From contig NZ_JAHKQN010000005.1 in the NCBI RefSeq assembly GCF_018861125.1, forward strand, positions 165,939-229,938: 64,000 nucleotides of DNA, in the 5' to 3' direction. The translations under genes were made by a program, and so were the position numbers. How positions within the stretch are numbered: the stretch's first letter is position 1; each line of letters starts with the position of its first letter. The stretch is from Cellulophaga baltica. Lineage in GTDB: Bacteria > Bacteroidota > Bacteroidia > Flavobacteriales > Flavobacteriaceae. Below the pieces are notes generated by a model. That model was not told the DNA's origin and did no database searches. It saw only the letters and a list, made by a program, of their open reading frames with translations. Below are positions 60,600-64,000 of the stretch, piece by piece.

Positions 60600-62552
60600 T
60601 CATGGTTTTAAGACCGAAAATTCTATACTAGAATCTGTAAACACTGTATGTGTTTGCGTTTTAAAATCAGAAGCATCCGCTTTAAAAATATTATCTACAT
60701 AGGTCTGCGGATTTAAATCTATTAAAGGAAACCAAGTACTCTGTACTTGTATTTGAAGTTTATGTCCTTTTTTAATGGTGTGAAAAACATCTTGTAACTT
60801 AATATTTACTTCAGTTTTTTTATTTGAAACAAAAGGTTCTGGTTCACTAAAACTATTTCTAAACCTACCACGCAACACTTCGCTCCTTACCATCATATGG
60901 TAATTACTCATTTTTAAATGACCTTGCATCTCTTCAACAGTTGGCTCATCGGCTGGGTGCACATCAATCACTTTTACAATCCAATCAGCTGCCGTACCCG
61001 TTGTTGCGACCTTCAATTTCGCTAAAATATCGCCTGCTAATGTTAGATCTTCCTCCATAACTTCTGTTTCATAAACTAAAACATCTGAACGACGTGCCGC
61101 AAAGCGCTGATCGTCTGTCATGTATTTTCTTGGTGTAAATACCGATTTTATATCCTCTGAATACGGGACTGGCTTTTTGACATTACTTACAAAACTAATC
61201 CCTTTTTGTTCTTTTTTATCCTCACTCAAAACTTGATTATCTGACAAGAAAAATTCTTCTTTAACCACTCCTTTTGGTGGCCAGCTATCGTACGTTTTCC
61301 AGTCTTTTTTTCCTGTATCAAAAACATAAGCCTCAGGCAAATCACTATTATAATCACCTTTCCCTTTTAGGAAATGATTAAAAAATTTAGTTTCTATATT
61401 TTCTTGAAAAAACTCAGAAATTGAATCTCCAAAATAATAATTACCAACTATATTTTTTCCTCTAGTACGTGCCCAAGCGCCATGATCCCATGGACCGAAA
61501 ACCATTGTATTATAATTATCTTTATTATACTTTTCAATATTTTTATAAGTCTCTAATGGACCATATAAATCTTCAGCATCAAACCAACCACCAACAATCA
61601 TAGTTGCTACACTAGGTTTTACATTTTTCAAATGCTGAATTAAACCCCTACTTTTCCAAAGCTCATCATAATTAGGGTGTTCAATTAACTCTTTCCAGAA
61701 AAAATCATCAACCATATCATCTGTTCCTACCCTAGGGTTATCCTTCGTTCCATATTGAAAAAAGGAATTTAAGTTTTTTAAAGGTCCTGCATCTAGAAAA
61801 AATTGATATTGATCTTCTGATGGCAATTCAGGCAATGTGTACCATGCCGTATCAGTTGGTTTATCTCCATTTGGTCTTTCAGTACCAAAAAGTGATGTTG
61901 CTCTAAAATAACTTAACAAATAAGCTCCGTTATGGTGGAAATCATCAAAAAAGAAATCACCGATACAAGCTTGTGGCGACGCTGCTTTTAAAGCAGGGTG
62001 CGCATCTACAGTTGCATATGTAGAATAATAACCAGGATAAGAAATTCCCCAAATACCAACATTACCATTATTATGCTCAACATTATTAACCAACCAATCA
62101 ATTGTATCATAGGTATCAGAACTTTCATCGACATCCTTATCTGATTTTTTATTAGGTATGTAAGCACGCATATTTTCATAGTGCCCCTCACTTAACCAAC
62201 GCCCACGAACATCTTGATAAACAATAATATTCCCTTCTTTCATAAGATGCGTATTGGGTCCAATTTTTGTTTTTAACTTACCTTCTCCGTATGGCTTAGA
62301 ACTATATGGAGTTCGTTGCATTATAATTGGGTATTTCTTTGAAGTATCTTTTGGAGTATAAATCGTAGTATGAAGCTTAACGCCATCTCTCATTGTTATA
62401 TCAACTTCGCTTTTAGTATAATTATCTGCTACATAAGTATTCTCAACTTTAGCAGTTTCATCTGTAGCGATTTTGTCGCTTGTAATCTCAACTTTATCTT
62501 TACACGAAAAAACAATTAAAACAAGAGCGAGTAACCAAATTTTACTTTTCAT
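60600..62552 (-). CDS. CocE/NonD (X-Pro dipeptidyl-peptidase S15) family hydrolase, lipoprotein
   Basis: Protein of 650 aa with a lipoprotein signal ending VFSC (Cys17) followed by KDKVE. The alpha/beta domain has GISYPGYYS (catalytic Ser in GxSYxG, near residue 170), an Asp in GGWFDAEDLYGP and a His in GPWDHGAWAR, all in family order. A C-terminal jelly-roll (about 400-650) is present, as in cocaine esterase and alpha-amino acid ester hydrolases. Members cleave esters or acyl-amides, and the true substrate is unknown. Surface or periplasmic location is likely. It is separated from metK by a terminator. Confidence 0.9.
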   Translation of the reverse strand: MKSKIWLLALVLIVFSCKDKVEITSDKIATDETAKVENTYVADNYTKSEVDITMRDGVKLHTTIYTPKDTSKKYPIIMQRTPYSSKPYGEGKLKTKIGPNTHLMKEGNIIVYQDVRGRWLSEGHYENMRAYIPNKKSDKDVDESSDTYDTIDWLVNNVEHNNGNVGIWGISYPGYYSTYATVDAHPALKAASPQACIGDFFFDDFHHNGAYLLSYFRATSLFGTERPNGDKPTDTAWYTLPELPSEDQYQFFLDAGPLKNLNSFFQYGTKDNPRVGTDDMVDDFFWKELIEHPNYDELWKSRGLIQHLKNVKPSVATMIVGGWFDAEDLYGPLETYKNIEKYNKDNYNTMVFGPWDHGAWARTRGKNIVGNYYFGDSISEFFQENIETKFFNHFLKGKGDYNSDLPEAYVFDTGKKDWKTYDSWPPKGVVKEEFFLSDNQVLSEDKKEQKGISFVSNVKKPVPYSEDIKSVFTPRKYMTDDQRFAARRSDVLVYETEVMEEDLTLAGDILAKLKVATTGTAADWIVKVIDVHPADEPTVEEMQGHLKMSNYHMMVRSEVLRGRFRNSFSEPEPFVSNKKTEVNIKLQDVFHTIKKGHKLQIQVQSTWFPLIDLNPQTYVDNIFKADASDFKTQTHTVFTDSSIEFSVLKP

Positions 62553-62589
62553 ATTTTCAATTTATTAGCAGCCTAAATTTAGTAAAACA

Positions 62590-62615
62590 AAAAAGAACCC
62601 GTTAAGGTTCTTTTT
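62590..62615 (-). terminator. Terminator downstream of metK
   Basis: AAAAAGAACC and GGTTCTTTTT form a 10-bp stem with loop CGTTAA. On the minus strand a T-run follows (TTTTTTGTTTTACT). It lies 24 bases after the metK stop. Confidence 0.82.
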
Positions 62616-62639
62616 ATAAAATTTCAAAAATGTTATGTA

Positions 62640-63896
62640 TTATAGATTGAAGGCTTTTTTAACCTCATCTTGCATGTCTAATTTTTCCCAAGTAAATAAC
62701 TCAACTTCCTTTTCTACTTTACCATTGTAAGGTGATTCAAAAGTTTTTGTTACTGTTACTGGTTCTTTACCCATATGACCGTAAGCTGCAGTTTCTAAGT
62801 AAATAGGATTACGTAATTTTAATCTATCTTCAATAGCAAACGGACGCATATCAAACAATGATGCTACTTTTTTAGCAATTTCACCATCATTTAATTTTAC
62901 TTTAGCTGTGCCATAAGTATCAACATATATTGATGTTGGTTCAACAACACCAATTGCATAACTTACTTGTACTAAAATTTCATCAGCAACACCAGCTGCT
63001 ACTAAATTTTTAGCGACGTGACGTGATGCATAAGCTGCACTTCTATCAACCTTACTAGGGTCTTTACCACTAAATGCACCACCACCGTGAGCACCTTTAC
63101 CACCATAAGTATCAACAATAATTTTACGACCTGTTAAACCTGTATCACCATGTGGCCCACCGATAACAAATTTACCTGTTGGGTTTATGTGGTATGTAAT
63201 AGCATCATTAAATAACTCTTGAATATGTTCTGGTAATTGGGCTTTTACTCGAGGGATTAAAATAGCTACAATATCTTCTTTAATTTTAGCTAACATTTTA
63301 TCATCATCAGCATCAAAACCATCATGTTGTGTTGATACAACAATAGTATCAATACGTTGTGGTACATTATCATCACTATACTCGATAGTTACTTGTGCTT
63401 TAGCATCAGGGCGTAAATACGTAATTTCATCACTTTCTCTACGTAAGTCAGCTAAGACTTGTAATATTTTATGCGAAATATCTAATGCTAAAGGCATGTA
63501 GTTCTCAGTTTCTTTAGTCGCATACCCAAACATCATCCCCTGGTCTCCTGCACCTTGCTCTTCTTTTGAACCACGATCTACACCTTGACTAATATCTTTT
63601 GATTGTTCGTGAATTAATGATATTACACCACAAGAATCACCACTGAATTGGTATTCTCCTTTTGTGTATCCTATTTTATTAATCACATCTCTTGCGATTT
63701 GTTGTACATCTAAATAGGTATCACTTTTAACCTCACCGGCTAAAACTACTTGACCTGTAGTTACTAATGTTTCACAAGCTACTTTACTCTCTTGGTCAAA
63801 TGCCAAAAAATTATCTAATAATGCATCACTAATTTGATCTGCTACTTTATCAGGGTGTCCTTCACTAACTGATTCTGATGTAAATAAATATGCCAT
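62640..63896 (-). CDS. metK: S-adenosylmethionine synthetase MetK
   Basis: Enzyme of 418 aa that makes SAM from methionine and ATP. Motifs: [18 protein letters not shown] (split [18 protein letters not shown]), [12 protein letters not shown] around residue 117, and the phosphate-binding [19 protein letters not shown] near the middle (split [19 protein letters not shown]). Length is slightly above the Escherichia coli enzyme (384 aa). No SAM riboswitch was found directly upstream, although SAM is its product. It is close to the SAM-I operon but probably separately transcribed. Confidence 0.97.
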   Translation of the reverse strand: MAYLFTSESVSEGHPDKVADQISDALLDNFLAFDQESKVACETLVTTGQVVLAGEVKSDTYLDVQQIARDVINKIGYTKGEYQFSGDSCGVISLIHEQSKDISQGVDRGSKEEQGAGDQGMMFGYATKETENYMPLALDISHKILQVLADLRRESDEITYLRPDAKAQVTIEYSDDNVPQRIDTIVVSTQHDGFDADDDKMLAKIKEDIVAILIPRVKAQLPEHIQELFNDAITYHINPTGKFVIGGPHGDTGLTGRKIIVDTYGGKGAHGGGAFSGKDPSKVDRSAAYASRHVAKNLVAAGVADEILVQVSYAIGVVEPTSIYVDTYGTAKVKLNDGEIAKKVASLFDMRPFAIEDRLKLRNPIYLETAAYGHMGKEPVTVTKTFESPYNGKVEKEVELFTWEKLDMQDEVKKAFNL

Positions 63897-63947
63897 TACT
63901 GGTGTTATTTTGCTAGAATGGACTTGACAGGTTGTGCAAAAGAAGAC

Positions 63948-63973
63948 GTGACTAAAATTATAGTTTTAGTCAC
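63948..63973. repeat. Perfect inverted repeat upstream of metK
   Basis: GTGACTAAAA and TTTTAGTCAC (minus-strand reading) flank six bases (CTATAA), about 52 bases upstream of the metK ATG. It may be an upstream gene's terminator or an operator; the T-run after it on the minus strand is weak. The upstream gene is outside the window. Confidence 0.4.
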
Positions 63974-64000
63974 AACTGCTTTAGCATTTTTAATGAGGTT

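Noticed and set aside
60403-60702. Plus-strand ORF of 99 codons
   Set aside because: It lies antisense to the SAM-I riboswitch and to the end of the CocE-like gene. It has no family resemblance and is a shadow.
1-64000. Defence systems, CRISPR arrays, transposons, integrases or tRNA/rRNA genes
   Set aside because: None was recognised on either strand. All large ORFs are accounted for by metabolic, envelope or regulatory genes.

Overview
The window reads as core chromosome of a gliding-type marine or environmental Bacteroidota, most likely family Flavobacteriaceae. The signs are low GC, promoters with the Bacteroidota -7 element TAnnTTTG, few Shine-Dalgarno sequences, secreted proteins whose signal peptides end in AQ or in a lipobox Cys, the gliding genes gldB and gldC, a DnaG of flavobacterial type, and the gene order mraZ-rsmH-ftsL-ftsI-murE. 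Nearly every interval is coding. I saw no rRNA, tRNA, CRISPR array, insertion sequence or prophage.

Layout. 1-4150 (minus strand) is the start of the division and cell wall (dcw) cluster, led by mraZ with three 10-bp-period operator repeats. 4423-9963 holds an alpha/beta hydrolase, engB, a small conserved protein, a class B1 metallo-beta-lactamase, gldC/gldB, nadE and an atypical LuxR-type response regulator. 10035-16969 carries dnaG, two small envelope genes, an ECF sigma factor with its single-TM partner and an outer-membrane protein, and a polyprenyl diphosphate synthase. 17196-24071 has a LipL32-like secreted protein, rlmN, queA, aroA, a MazG-like pyrophosphohydrolase, dtd, rsgA and a DUF2807 protein. 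24189-28349 is an aromatic amino acid operon (pheA, aminotransferase, tyrA, fused DAHP synthase/chorismate mutase). It is preceded by a Phe-rich leader peptide and a terminator/antiterminator pair, that is, a transcription attenuator. 28548-32732 is a group of envelope genes. 32801-37646 holds metF and a two-gene methionine synthase. 37778-43817 is a MoxR/DUF58/DUF4350/DUF4129/SpoIIM/RDD cluster, followed by tandem DUF805 genes. 44851-52682 is a complete-looking sulfate assimilation operon with an Rrf2 regulator gene upstream. 52884-63896 holds an arylsulfotransferase-like lipoprotein, a SAM-I riboswitch-controlled homocysteine operon (metY, a metX-aspartokinase-homoserine dehydrogenase fusion, a metZ-like gene), a CocE-type esterase and metK.

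How it fits together. The right half is a sulfur and methionine region. Sulfate is activated (CysDN) and reduced (CysH, then a siroheme reductase, with SumT supplying the siroheme precursor and a ferredoxin-NADP reductase-like flavoprotein as likely electron donor). Sulfide is joined to O-acetylhomoserine made by the MetX-ThrA fusion. Homocysteine is methylated by the split MetH with MetF, and MetK makes SAM, which feeds back through the SAM-I riboswitch. The Rrf2 protein probably controls the sulfate genes through 12-bp direct repeats.

The most interesting signals are the unannotated Phe/Tyr/Trp-rich leader peptide and attenuator at 28222-28396, the DnaG zinc domain lacking all four metal ligands, the three-enzyme MetX-AK-HSD fusion, the response regulator with Glu at the phosphoacceptor position, the MraZ-box repeats, the Rrf2-linked repeats, and the LipL32-like and B1 beta-lactamase genes. 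I found no wholly new multi-gene system such as a defence island.
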